From Cephalothrix spiralis (lineage: Eukaryota; Nemertea; Palaeonemertea; Archinemertea; Cephalotrichidae): a stretch of DNA of 11,227 nucleotides. Positions 1 to 7,404 of the stretch are shown here, piece by piece. Location of the stretch: NCBI GenBank assembly GCA_032353305.1, contig JAUCNG010378038.1, forward strand, positions 1 to 11,227, read 5' to 3'. Position 1 is the first letter of the stretch; every line of letters begins with the position of its first letter. The notes below the pieces were generated by a model that saw only the letters and a list, made by a program, of their open reading frames with translations, searched no databases and was not told the DNA's origin. A program made the position numbers and the translations under genes.

Positions 1-156
1 ATTATCATCAATAAAAATGATATGGAAAAAACGCGTAAAAAATTGGAAAATTTGCGGTTTTGACCCGCTTACCACCCCATCCCCCACCACCCCCATATGT
101 ATATCCGCATTTTTTCCATGACCCCCCCCCCCTGAGTTGGTCCGTAAACCAGTATA
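1..156. other. Non-coding, C-rich flank
   Basis: AT-rich sequence with an embedded C-rich strip (about 64-133), including an 11-base C run at 122-132 and CCCCCAC repeats. No exon or RNA gene is visible. It ends at the TA target site of the MITE that starts at 157. Confidence 0.5.
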
Positions 157-548
157 CAGGGTGTCCCAAATTTATGGAAAACATGATTCTCGGAAATGTG
201 ATTTTTTATGACTTTTTAACTTTTTTTAAATTTCTTTTTCAATTTACTATTTACAAAAAATTTATTAAACATTTTAAAAATGCACTGAAAGTATTCCAGA
301 TTAATTTTAGAGTGATTGAAAATTCTCTTGATTTAGTATGGGATTTAGGGTGGGGAAAATGAGACCAGAGGTTTTTCGGGAGAATCAACGTAGTTCCCTC
401 AGTTATGAATCGATCTCAACCAAATCTGTTTTATTCGGAAGAGTTTACCATACTCTCAAAGGTGTATGTTTTCCAATTATTAAAATATTTATAATTAAGT
501 CCCAATATGACGTCATCTGGCTGTTTTCCATAATATTGGGAAACCCTG
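157..548. mobile_element. Mariner-like MITE, copy 1 (TA/TATA flanked)
   Basis: A 392-bp element with imperfect terminal inverted repeats. The left end reads CAGGGTGTCCCAAATTTATG and the reverse complement of the right end CAGGGTTTCCCAATATTATG, both followed by GAAAAC. It is flanked by TA (or TATA: 153-156 and 549-552), as expected of Tc1/mariner-type elements, whose ends often begin CAGGGTGTCCC. It has no transposase frame, so it is non-autonomous. It contains TGACGTCA at 508-515. A related copy with homologous body sequence occupies 5505-6445. It lies 42 nt beyond the donor of the last CLASP exon, within the intron. Confidence 0.85.
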
Positions 549-592
549 TATAAAGACTTATATTTTGACCTTAGTCGATAACGGATACATAC

Positions 593-730
593 CTTCTAGA
601 AAATGCACGAGCCTCCGAATCAGCATCATTAATACCCTTTTTGATAAAATCCTGTATTAGAGCTATATGTTTTTCTAAAGCATGCGTTGGCCATACCGTC
701 AATAGGCTTTCAAGAACTTCACATGAATAT
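593..730 (-). CDS. CLASP: CLASP exon: TOG2 HEAT D-E with DADSEAR motif
   Basis: This is the last CLASP exon inside the window (138 nt: one base, 45 codons, two bases). The acceptor is TTTTTTTGCAG|A and the donor TCTAGAAG|GTATGT. The peptide runs from YSCEVLESLLTVWPTHALEK to KKGINDADSEARAFSR. It matches CLASP (human EFLDLLLQEW.THSLERH...IKKGIHDADSEAR). DADSEAR is the intra-HEAT loop of HEAT E. The open frame seems to extend beyond both splice sites, giving an apparent 81-codon ORF, but the flanks (poly-pyrimidine tract upstream, stop soon after the donor) are intronic. The expected next exon, ending TOG2 and leading to the Ser/Arg-rich EB-binding region, is not visible in 1-592 and must lie further left. 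Confidence 0.94.
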
Positions 731-1076
731 CTGCAAAAAAAATTGCCTAGATTAAAATTTGAATAACTATGCAAAAACCTGGCCAAGGTTGACAGAAAGC
801 TTTTATATTGAATCATTCTAATTAATGCAAAAATTAGGTTAACTTCATAAAAATTTCAATGGTTTTATATCTTTTATATTGATAACATATAGAGCGTATA
901 TAAAATATCATCAATAGATGATAGTCCTGATTCATAAAATGTAAATTACCTTACATGTATAAAGAATAAGTATGCTTTTTTAATCTCCGAAGCCAAATGT
1001 AATGTAATACATGTAATACACAATATTTAGGAATCAAGAAGACTATGATCGTGAAAATTTGCTACTTTATATATAC
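731..1076. other. Intronic sequence, no recognised element
   Basis: AT-rich part of the 863-nt CLASP intron between the 593-730 and 1594-1664 exons. Apart from short TACATGTA/GTAATACATG repeats around 940-1020, nothing is recognisable. Confidence 0.5.
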
Positions 1077-1534
1077 CCTTCAGACCCCAGTTTTCGGCCC
1101 CCCGCCAAAATCTCGGAAGTGCGGTCCTAAACCCCATCAACTCTTATAGTTTTGGAAAGCTTGTGGAAATTTTAGGTTCAAGTTTATATTTTCGAAGGGG
1201 TTGGGCGCGCTTTGGGTCCTCAGGGGCCAAAACAATTTTTCGAAAAAAATATATATTGGCCCTAGGCCCCTTAAATTGGTCAAACCCGATCGAAAATGGT
1301 ATCTTATTATTGTTTTGGACAATGCGGATAAGAAAATATCGGGTTCGACCCTTTTTGAGAAGCTTTTAAAAAAAATTGAAAAAAATCGCAAATTTGGCCC
1401 CTGAGGCCCCAACCTTTCGAAAATATAACCTTGAACCTAGAATTTCCACAAGCTTTCCAAAAATATAAGGGTTAATGGGGTTAAGGCCCGCACTTCTGAG
1501 ATTTTGGCGGGGGCCGAATACTGGGGTCTGAAGG
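1077..1534. mobile_element. Palindromic fold-back MITE, copy 1
   Basis: About 458 bp, most of which is one large inverted repeat. The first 150-170 nt (from CCTTCAGACCCCAG) match the reverse complement of the last stretch (ending CTGGGGTCTGAAGG) with scattered differences. Shared blocks include GGCCCC near the tips, GGAAAGCTTGTGGAAATT and CTCAGGGGCC. The centre is a unique AT-rich spacer. It has no coding capacity; short open frames on both strands are only shadows of the palindrome. I could not identify a clear target-site duplication. A degenerate, interrupted second copy is at about 4196-4860 in the opposite orientation. Confidence 0.85.
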
Positions 1535-1593
1535 TTTAACCCCAAAATTTCCATAAACTTGTGTATAATTTAAACATTTTAAGTTTCACTAAC

Positions 1594-1664
1594 CTTCTCA
1601 TTATATTAGACTTTGAAGTTTGATATCCAAGTATGATAGGAATGAGGCGTGGGGAATGTGTATG
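1594..1664 (-). CDS. CLASP: CLASP short exon: TOG2 HEAT D
   Basis: This is a 71-nt exon, 23 codons plus two bases. The acceptor is TTTTTATTTTCAG|CAT and the donor AGAAG|GTTAGT. It encodes HTHSPRLIPIILGYQTSKSN followed by IMR. The HTHxPRLIPII segment is diagnostic for CLASP TOG2 (human HTHIPRLIPVI), and TSKS followed by basic residues is the HEAT D tubulin-facing loop. It starts in phase 0 from the preceding exon (ending VKIILT). It ends with AG, which joins A of the next exon to give Arg. Without this exon the flanking exons would be out of frame, so its length supports it independently of similarity. The palindromic MITE at 1077-1534 lies 59 nt from its donor side. Confidence 0.94.
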
Positions 1665-1917
1665 CTGAAAATAAAAAGTATGGATTTAATTTTGAGATTG
1701 ACCTTTTTAATTAATTGGCTTTGCTTTTTTTCGGCAGTTCCTATGCTGAAATTTGAATGACCATTGTCATAGGCGCAATGCCCTCACGTGACATTCTAAC
1801 AAGTTTGATCTGGTTCAATCAATACAATATATCCAAGTTGGTGGTTGGACGCGAGCAATAGCTTCAAGTATCTTTATTATGTCACAATAAACAACAGGTC
1901 GATGTTGCCTAATAGAT

Positions 1918-2339
1918 AAATTTCAGGTGATTTCCATGACTTTTCAATGATTTTTTCAAAAAATTCCAGGACTTTTTACTATGAATATCCGAGAAAATTA
2001 ATGGTCATAATCGCGGTTTTAAGGCACTTGCCATTTATCAATTTTACGCATGTATCAAGTGCAAAAAAACCTGTTATTTATGCGCGCCTTTTAACACAAA
2101 TATGTTATTCAGCCGAGCGAAGCGAGGTGATGAAAATTTCGAAAATCAAGATTCATATCGCAATTTCAAGACACTTTGAAAATAGAATGAATTAAAAAAT
2201 TTAGATGTTTTTTTATTTTTTCCAGGTTTTTTTCAACTTTTCCAAGACTTTTGACAAAATTCCAGGACTTTTCCAGGGTTTCCAGGACTGAAACTTTTTT
2301 CCAGAGTTTCAAGGATTTCCAGGACCAGTGGGAACCCTG
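1918..2339. mobile_element. CCAGGAC-repeat DNA element 'A' (left end worn)
   Basis: The right end is clear: the reverse complement starts CAGGGTTCCCACTGGTCCTG and is followed by repeated CCTGGAAA-type units (plus strand TTCCAGGACTTTTCCAGG). The left part also has TTCCATGACTTTT and TTCCAGGAC but no clean terminal repeat, so the 5' boundary is approximate. The core (1996-2140: GGTCATAATCGCG, GCACTT, GCGCG, GCCGAGCGAAG) is shared with element 'B' at 5814-6410. Non-autonomous; no transposase. Located in the intron between the 2454-2589 and 1594-1664 CLASP exons. Confidence 0.7.
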
Positions 2340-2343
2340 CAGC

Positions 2344-2403
2344 TAGCAAGAATGTAGTCAAAGTAAACCGAGGGTACGTAGAGATTATAATAAATCGAAA
2401 CTG
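2344..2403 (+). repeat. SINE-body fragment
   Basis: About 60 nt just right of element A resemble 10722-10772. Both have AGCAAGAATnTAGT, then AAACC(A/G)AGGGTAC, then an AATC(A/G)AAACTG block. In the other location this lies about 50 nt downstream of a tRNA-like head, so here it is probably a headless remnant of the same SINE family. Confidence 0.6.
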
Positions 2404-2453
2404 CCCTTGGGGACAAGATGAGAATAATGGTTCAGATTTTTTGCTTTACTTAC

Positions 2454-2589
2454 AGTTAAAATAATTTTGACGCTGACAATACCAGAGGTGGCCATAATTT
2501 TGACACTATTTGGAATAAGTCCCATTAGACTAGGAAGGATGGATTCGGCGAAATGATCGAATTTATTTCCTAAATTTACTGATAGATAT
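2454..2589 (-). CDS. CLASP: CLASP exon: TOG2 HEAT C and part of D
   Basis: This is the third recognised CLASP exon: 136 nt, one base completing a Ser codon and then 45 codons. The acceptor is TTTTATTGCAG|A and the donor ACT|GTAAGT, a perfect consensus. The peptide begins YLSVNLGNKFDHFAESILP and includes PNSVKIMATSG. LGNKFDH and PNSxKIMATSG are among the most conserved strings of CLASP TOG2: the HEAT C helix and the following intra-HEAT loop that faces tubulin. It ends in phase 0, fitting the next exon. It is too short for a simple ORF screen and was found by reading the minus strand for acceptor-exon-donor structure. The downstream intron (789 nt) carries an inserted CCAGGAC-type element. The upstream intron has a fold-back element beginning about 60 nt from this exon. 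Confidence 0.95.
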
Positions 2590-2649
2590 CTGCAATAAAA
2601 GAAAACAATGTTACTGAGCTTTTTGTAAAAATATAATGCATGGTGTGTA

Positions 2650-3255
2650 AAGAGGGCATAAATAAATTTGATTCTTAGATTCCTACTTGACGATTTTTTT
2701 AAACCCTTCTAATTTACTTATAACCGATATTAGAGTATCAGAAGCCGCAGAAAGACCCAAAGACCCATACAACGAATTCAATTCCATCAAATATTTATAA
2801 TCTACATGTATGTCTAATCTTTATTCTGAATAAACTGTTTATATATTGAAAATATAACATTTTTCCACAAGATTCAAAAGCAGATCTGCTAGCTCATGTA
2901 GCTCTCAAGATCCCAACATCCAATCGTTTTCGATTGACTCTTGAATGATGGCACCCTTATTGGTAGAAAGTATGGCTCATAGCACATCAAAATTAAGGTA
3001 ATAATAAGCTCAGACGATTTAAAGGTACACTGTAACGGGATAATGGACGTGTAATTTTGTAAATTTCTAAAGAAGGTTAGGCATAGACATATTTGATGGG
3101 ATTGAATGCGTTTTCTTAAAAGAAACTCTCAGTCTCGGCCTTTCTGCGGCTTCTGATATCTTAATATCGGTTATAGGTAGATAAGAAGGGTATTAAAAAA
3201 GTCAAGAAGGCATCAAAGAAGTAAACTTTTGTTGCACTCTCTATTTTGCCCTCTT
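2650..3255. mobile_element. Fold-back DNA element with long arms
   Basis: Two arms of about 165-170 nt (2650-2814 and 3084-3255) are inverted repeats of one another. The tips share AAGAGGGCA. The best-preserved core is 2718-2754 against 3140-3177 (ATAACCGATATTA, then ATCAGAAGCCGCAGAAAG). The arms end near CAAT(T/C)CCATCAAATAT. The spacer of about 270 nt is unique. No target duplication or coding frame was seen. It begins about 60 nt upstream of the 2454-2589 CLASP exon, within the intron. Confidence 0.75.
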
Positions 3256-3404
3256 GGGTCAACTCACAACTCTCCTCAAAATATAATAGAAATTTTTGGC
3301 TAAACCATAGTGGCCTGACCGTTTCAGGAAAAAAAAATTGTAGGCTAGTAGGGACATGATAACATGCTTAAGCTTTCATAACCCGGGAAATAACCGGCTC
3401 CCGG

Positions 3405-3444
3405 TCATTTCGGTCCCAACATTTTCGGCCCCAACACTTCCGGC
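3405..3444. repeat. Short imperfect tandem repeat (about 15-16 bp)
   Basis: Two and a half copies of a TTCGGYCCCAACAYT unit (TTCGGTCCCAACATT, TTCGGCCCCAACACT, TCCGGCC). Minor. Confidence 0.5.
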
Positions 3445-3493
3445 CATAGTTGCAATATATTTCCATCACAATATCTTCAAAGGAACTGGATGA

Positions 3494-3655
3494 CAGTGCG
3501 GCTCGGTGACAAGGTAGTAGAGCGTCTGTGTCTGAATCCGGAAATCCCGGGTTCGAGACCCGGCTCGACACTACTTTCCATCGGGAAGAATACGGTGAGT
3601 GGGACGCTGTTCCTCCCTTCGGGGTAAACCAGACTGCCAATCGGTATATAGAAAA
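3494..3655 (+). repeat. tRNA-derived SINE
   Basis: A tRNA-like head with a perfect RNA polymerase III B box (GGTTCGAGACC, 3550-3560) inside an intact 5-bp T-arm (CCGGG 3547-3551 / CCCGG 3559-3563). The A box region is worn (GGTGACAAGGTAGTAG). The tRNA-Gln-like TCTGAATC is present, but the anticodon and acceptor stems do not pair properly, so this is not a functional tRNA. The head continues into a non-tRNA body (CATCGGGAAGAATACGGTGAG, then CGGGGTAAACCAGACTGCC), as in SINEs. The 3' boundary is approximate. The minus-strand open frame over it is not a gene. Confidence 0.75.
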
Positions 3656-3896
3656 TAGATTAGAGTGCGGGATAGGTCTACAGGCCTAAGGGTAAATGCT
3701 CATTAAGCGGACCATCTGTGTCTATTTGAGCCAGTCATCTCTGACGCCCTCCAAATAAGTTGAAGTTGACAGTCTCCCTTGATATCTATTACTATTCGCG
3801 ACAAAATATTTGGCTTAGATGACTTTATATTCAAAAATATGCTTTTAAGGTGCAGTAAAGTGTAAACAAAAATTATATTTATTTGCTTTTACTTAC

Positions 3897-4042
3897 GACG
3901 ATGAACAACAAGCTTCTCTCACAACTTGAGATCGTAGATCTTTTATAGATGTATTAAAACAGGGTTCCATGGATCGTAAATTGTGATGAAATTCATCATA
4001 TTCCAATGCACCAGCGACAATCAACGCTCGCATAACTTTTAA
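3897..4042 (-). CDS. CLASP: CLASP exon: TOG2 HEAT A-B
   Basis: This is the second recognised exon of the minus-strand CLASP gene: 146 nt, 48 codons plus two bases. The acceptor is TTCATTTTCAG|TTA and the donor GTC|GTAAGT. The peptide starts LKVMRALIVAGALEYDEF, continuing directly from DWEKRCNE of the previous exon, as in CLASP TOG2 (human DWEQRVNALKKIRSLL.AGA.EY). Near its end is the strongest family signature, KDLRSQVVREAC, the intra-HEAT loop and second helix of HEAT B on the tubulin-binding face. The last two bases (TC) join the first base (A) of the next exon to make a Ser codon. It lies between a 2,432-nt intron (upstream) and a 1,307-nt intron (downstream). An in-frame ATG upstream of the acceptor is intronic and is not a start. 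Confidence 0.95.
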
Positions 4043-4195
4043 CTGAAAATGAAGAAATAAAGAATTAATTATCATTATATCATTATATATTTTAGGGTGG
4101 CAACATTTTTCAATTTTGATAATCCTTATCGAAGAATTTCACTCGAATACAGGTTTATGGAATATTTCGTGTTCAACCTTCCAAGATTTTAGCAG

Positions 4196-4860
4196 AAGAG
4201 AGGCCCCCTGCGAAAATATCGGAAGTGCAGGCCTAAAATCCATCAACCCTTATATTTTCGGAAAGCTTGTGAAATTCTAGGTTCAGGTTTATATTTTCAT
4301 AAAGGTCGGGCTCAATTTGGGGCCTATCTTTTTCAAAAAAAATCTAAGGTTCCTAAAAAGGGTCGAACCCGATATTTTCTGATACGTATGGTCTAATACA
4401 ATAATTCACAGATTTACCAATATGATTTTCCATGACCATTTCTAACCATTTTCCCTGACTTTTTTAATTTGCATTATTGAAATATCAGATAATTTCTAAA
4501 CAAAAACAGATTCCTCTTAAAGTAAACAAATAGAAAGAGCTAGTCTTAACTTTTTATACCAATGTAATAAATCTAAACTGTGAAAATTTTGAGTTTTTAA
4601 GTATAAGACACGACATTTTTTTGCATTTTAGACTTTCCATGACTTTCCCTGACCAATTTTCAATTCCCTGACTTTCCAGGTTTCCTTGACCCTGTAGACA
4701 CCCTGTAATAAGCTACCATTTTCGATTGGGACCAATTTGATGAGCCCAGGGCAAATATAGACTTTTTCGAAACCTTGTATTGGCCCCTGAGGCCCAAAAA
4801 TTGACCCGACCCGAATTTTTTTGTAGAATTTCAACAGCTTTCCAAAAATATAAGAACATT
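4196..4860. mobile_element. Palindromic fold-back MITE, copy 2, interrupted
   Basis: A degenerate relative of 1077-1534 in reverse orientation. The left arm has GGAAGTGCAGGCCT, ATCAACCCTTATATTTTCGG and GGAAAGCTTGTG. The middle shares AAAGGGTCGAACCCGATATT and GGTC.AATACAATAAT with the reverse complement of copy 1. The right arm has ACCATTTTCGAT, GGCCCCTGAGGCCC and CTTTCCAAAAATATAAG. The centre is split by about 300 nt of foreign sequence at 4406-4705. The outer tips are too diverged to set exact ends. Confidence 0.75.
4406..4705. mobile_element. CCAGGAC-type element 'C' nested in the palindromic MITE
   Basis: About 300 bp interrupting the MITE copy between ACAATAAT and AATAAGCTACC. Copy 1 reads ACAATAATAAG without a break, so the ends are fixed by comparison. 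TAAT flanks both sides (4402-4405, 4706-4709); whether the true duplication is 4 bp or a worn 6 bp is unclear. The right end reverse complement is CAGGGTGTCTACAGGGTCAA followed by GGAAACCTGGAAAGTC-type repeats, as in element A. The left end is diverged. No coding frame. Confidence 0.75.
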
Positions 4861-5210
4861 TTTAGAAATAGAAGGCATCTGATCTTCAGGGAGCGTAATT
4901 TATGCCAAATTTATTGAAGTGGTACAGTATAATGGCGTCACTGGGTTTCCCCCACAAAAAATAGTGGAAATGGGACTCCTGTAGGGCTACCGTGACGCTC
5001 CTAGAACTTCCTCCAAAATCTAGTACTATAAGAAATATGTGAAAAGGGTCTGGGAATGCCAAATATTTTCAAGTAGGATAACAATAATTTTAGAATTTTA
5101 ATCAACCAGGAAACTAAGCAGGAGAAAGATGCGTTCAAGTTCGGAAAGTACAATAAGAACAACAACAGAATGACGTCACAGAAAATTTTATACGACCCCT
5201 ATACACTATT
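4861..5210. other. Intronic sequence, no recognised element
   Basis: Part of the 2,432-nt CLASP intron. Nothing coding. There is a weak pair of GGCGTCAC/GTGACGCTCC motifs (about 4933 and 4991) and a TGACGTCA at 5171-5178 just before the next MITE. Confidence 0.45.
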
Positions 5211-5211
5211 A

Positions 5212-6445
5212 CAGGGTGTCCAAATAAAATGTTTAATAGTAAGATGACCCTTGTGATTTTCGCAAAACCGGTTATTTTGAACGATTTATTCAAAATAGGC
5301 CTGGCAGCGAAAGAGTTAATTATGAATTGGCAATATCGGGAAACGCTACGAGTGATTACTAGAAAGAACATAGTCTTCTCTTTCAAATAAAAGAAATGTG
5401 GTCCAAATCTGCTATACAAGTTAGTTTCTCCAAAAGACTCCAAAAGACTAAAAAGTTTAACATCCCCAGTAGGCGGTAAATCTTATTATTATAAATGAAC
5501 GTCCTTTTTCGGGAAAACAATAATTTTTGTGATTTTTTTAAAATTTCTAATTCAATTTACTAATCAGGAAAAAAAATATTTTAAGATTGAAAAGCACAAG
5601 AATAATTTTAGAGTGATTGAAAATAGCATTCTCTCGATTAAGTATGGGATTTAGGCTGGAGAAAATGAAACTAAAGAGGTTTTTCGGGAGAATCATCGTA
5701 GCTCCTTTAGTTATGAACCGATCTGCACTTAATCTGTTTTATTCGGAAGAGAAGACCATGCTCTTATTTTGCAATTCATAATTCATAATTAGGTTACAAT
5801 ATGACGTCATCTACAGGCCTCACACAGAGCTCCTCAGAAAAAGTAGGAACCAGAATTTGTGTACGTTACTGATACTGGAGGCTGAAGCCTTAGCCCTCCT
5901 TAGCTGAGGCGAGGGAAAATTACTCATGATTTTGTGCGGAATTGACTTTGAGCAGCACAATTTAGTTTGAAAGAACATCATTTCACATGAACATGTATTA
6001 CGACAAAATTTAAATTTGAATTACCAAAAAACCCTGCTATTTTTTGCTCATCTCCATTTAAAACAATCACTAGAGGCTAATGTTTTTTTCAAAATTAAGG
6101 GTCATAATCGCGATTTTCAAAGCACTTAGCGCAATCGCCACAATTTAGATTGATAAGACACATTTTACATGTATGAGGACAAAGAATACATTAGAAAATG
6201 TTTATATTGCGCGTCTGCTCACACAAACAATATTCAATGATGTAATCGAGCCGAGCGAAGTGAGGCGAGGAAAACTTTATCATTAAATTAAGTAAAAAGC
6301 CACCATTTTCCATTCTAAATAACGTTTTTTTTATAAAGTAGGAATTACTTTAAAAAGTAGGAAACCACTTTCTGTAAAAAGTAGGAAAAGTAGGACCTGT
6401 GTGAGGCCTGCATCTAGCTGTTTTCCATAATATTGGGACACACTG
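5212..6445. mobile_element. Mariner-like MITE, copy 2, longer and interrupted
   Basis: The left end CAGGGTGTCCAAATAAAATG is preceded by TA (5210-5211). The right end reverse complement CAGTGTGTCCCAATATTATG, followed by GAAAAC, has TA on its outer side (6446-6447). From about 5505 rightwards it is homologous to copy 1 (157-548), sharing TTTTAGAGTGATTGAAAAT, AGTATGGGATTTAGG, TTTTTCGGGAGAATCA, TCTGTTTTATTCGGAAGAG and ATATGACGTCATCT. It is interrupted by element B (5814-6410). Minus the insertion and its duplication it is about 631 bp, versus 392 bp for copy 1. The extra 5212-5500 could be sequence lost from copy 1 or a separate mariner-like fragment. Confidence 0.75.
5814..6410. mobile_element. 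Element 'B': 597-bp nested DNA transposon with 14-bp TIRs and 6-bp TSD
   Basis: Perfect terminal inverted repeats CAGGCCTCACACAG (5814-5827) and CTGTGTGAGGCCTG (6397-6410). The target duplication is CATCTA (5808-5813 and 6411-6416). The host MITE copy 1 reads GACGTCATCTGGCTG uninterrupted (510-524), confirming the empty site. Subterminal AAAGTAGGAA units occur once on the left and four to five times on the right. The core (6092-6290) is similar to element A. No transposase frame, so non-autonomous. A 6-bp duplication with CAGG ends would fit the IS3EU superfamily, but that is from memory and tentative. Confidence 0.9.
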
Positions 6446-6474
6446 TAATAAATAATGTTGTTTTTTAAACAAAC

Positions 6475-6626
6475 CTCGTTACATCTTTTTTCCCAATCCA
6501 TATTTGTACCCCCTTCTAAAATTTCTTTGACTCTGCTCATATGATCTGCTACTTCCCTTCCAGAAAATATATTTAGCTTTGGAACATCTTTGTACATTGC
6601 TTCAAAAGTAGCTTCGTCGACGGCCC
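6475..6626 (-). CDS. CLASP: CLASP exon: linker end and start of TOG2 domain (HEAT A)
   Basis: This is the most upstream CLASP exon I can recognise. CLASPs bind tubulin through TOG domains and suppress microtubule catastrophe at plus ends, kinetochores and the cell cortex. The exon has 152 nt: two bases completing a codon, then 50 codons. It opens with AVDEATFEAMYKDVP, matching the conserved CLASP stretch just before TOG2 (human AVDEEDF...DVP). Next comes the amphipathic N-terminal TOG2 helix (REVADHMSRVKEIL) and the first HEAT repeat with its tubulin-facing loop DWEKR. The acceptor reads CTGCTTTCAG|GG and the donor AACGAG|GTTTGT. It ends in phase 0, which fits the next exon at 3897-4042. The first partial codon needs one base from an exon further upstream, so the gene continues to the right. 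Family identity is by recognition, not search. Transposons sit 27 nt beyond the donor side and 47 nt beyond the acceptor side. Confidence 0.93.
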
Positions 6627-6673
6627 CTGAAAGCAGAAAAATACATGAATTGAATTTGATGTAGATTTAAATG

Positions 6674-7150
6674 AGTCTTGCTGCATAACCAATTGGGTCA
6701 TGCGAATCGGCGCCATCTTGAATATTTAATTAGGTAAACAAACGAAACAAAATTTCGAACTTCGAATCAAATTAAAGATTTCGGCTTGACAAAAGGTATA
6801 AAATTTGAATTATGGTACAGTCATGTACTTTTATGTAAAGACTTAGAATTATTATGAGTTTTAAGCGTGACAATTGCTAAAAATTGGCTACTAAATCTTG
6901 ATATAAGCGGCGACCTCAATAAAATTTCGAAAAATTAAATCGGGCGATAAAATGCCTTATTTAGGCGATCAAAAAACATATTACAAAAATCATGACTTTA
7001 TTATTAATCGCCATTTATTCCTAGTTAAAAACCACAGCTTTATCATGGAAATAATTATTTTTTGTTTAAATTGTTTTTCTGATCGTTCACTCATTAAATT
7101 TTCAAGATGGCCGCCGACTCTATGACCAAATTTAGGCATGCGACAAGACT
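6674..7150. mobile_element. MITE with AAGATGGC-bearing inverted repeats
   Basis: About 477 bp with diverged terminal inverted repeats of roughly 60 nt. The left starts AGTCTTGCTGCATAACCAA; the right reverse complement starts AGTCTTGTCGCATGCCTAAA. Both continue TTGGGTCAT/TTTGGTCAT, then CGGC(G/GG)CCATCTTGAA, then ATTTAAT. ATG lies immediately outside both ends, which may be a 3-bp duplication. The interior is AT-rich with no coding frame. Its left tip lies 47 nt upstream of the acceptor of the first recognised CLASP exon. Confidence 0.75.
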
Positions 7151-7404
7151 ATGAATGAGATTCAAATGTTGACAGACAACTTGATGCTGGCTGCCAAATT
7201 ATGAAGTATTTATTATAAATTATTTACAAAAACATTATATTGGTATTTATATTAGACCGATAGACACCTTTCCACATCCTTACATGCTCGGACTTTAATT
7301 TAACACTCAAGGCTATATAAATTTTATTATCAGAGATGAGGAAAAAAAAACCTGAAAAAGATAATGCATTTTCCACCGAAATTTAAATTTGTTTTTTAAT
7401 GGTT

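Noticed and set aside
60-553. Two overlapping plus-strand open frames (100 and 71 codons)
   Set aside because: They lie in a C-rich strip and the mariner-like MITE. The composition is low-complexity and no domain is recognisable.
1-592. Next downstream CLASP exon
   Set aside because: I looked for the expected aromatic-rich segment following DADSEAR on the minus strand and found no acceptor with matching phase and sequence. It is probably outside the window.
1137-1554. Several open frames on both strands
   Set aside because: All are shadows of the palindromic MITE; the two strands give near-identical peptides because the element is an inverted repeat.
1947-2195. 82-codon plus-strand frame
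   Set aside because: It falls inside element A's repeated core, with no protein similarity I recognise and repeat-derived sequence.
3500-3570. Functional tRNA gene
   Set aside because: The T-arm and B box are intact, but the anticodon and acceptor stems do not pair. It continues into a SINE body.
3368-3640. 90-codon minus-strand frame
   Set aside because: It is antisense to the tRNA-derived SINE. The related sequence type is non-coding.
5135-5443. 102-codon minus-strand frame
   Set aside because: It spans the terminal region of the mariner-like MITE. There is no transposase motif (no DDE/D signature) and the sequence is repeat-derived.
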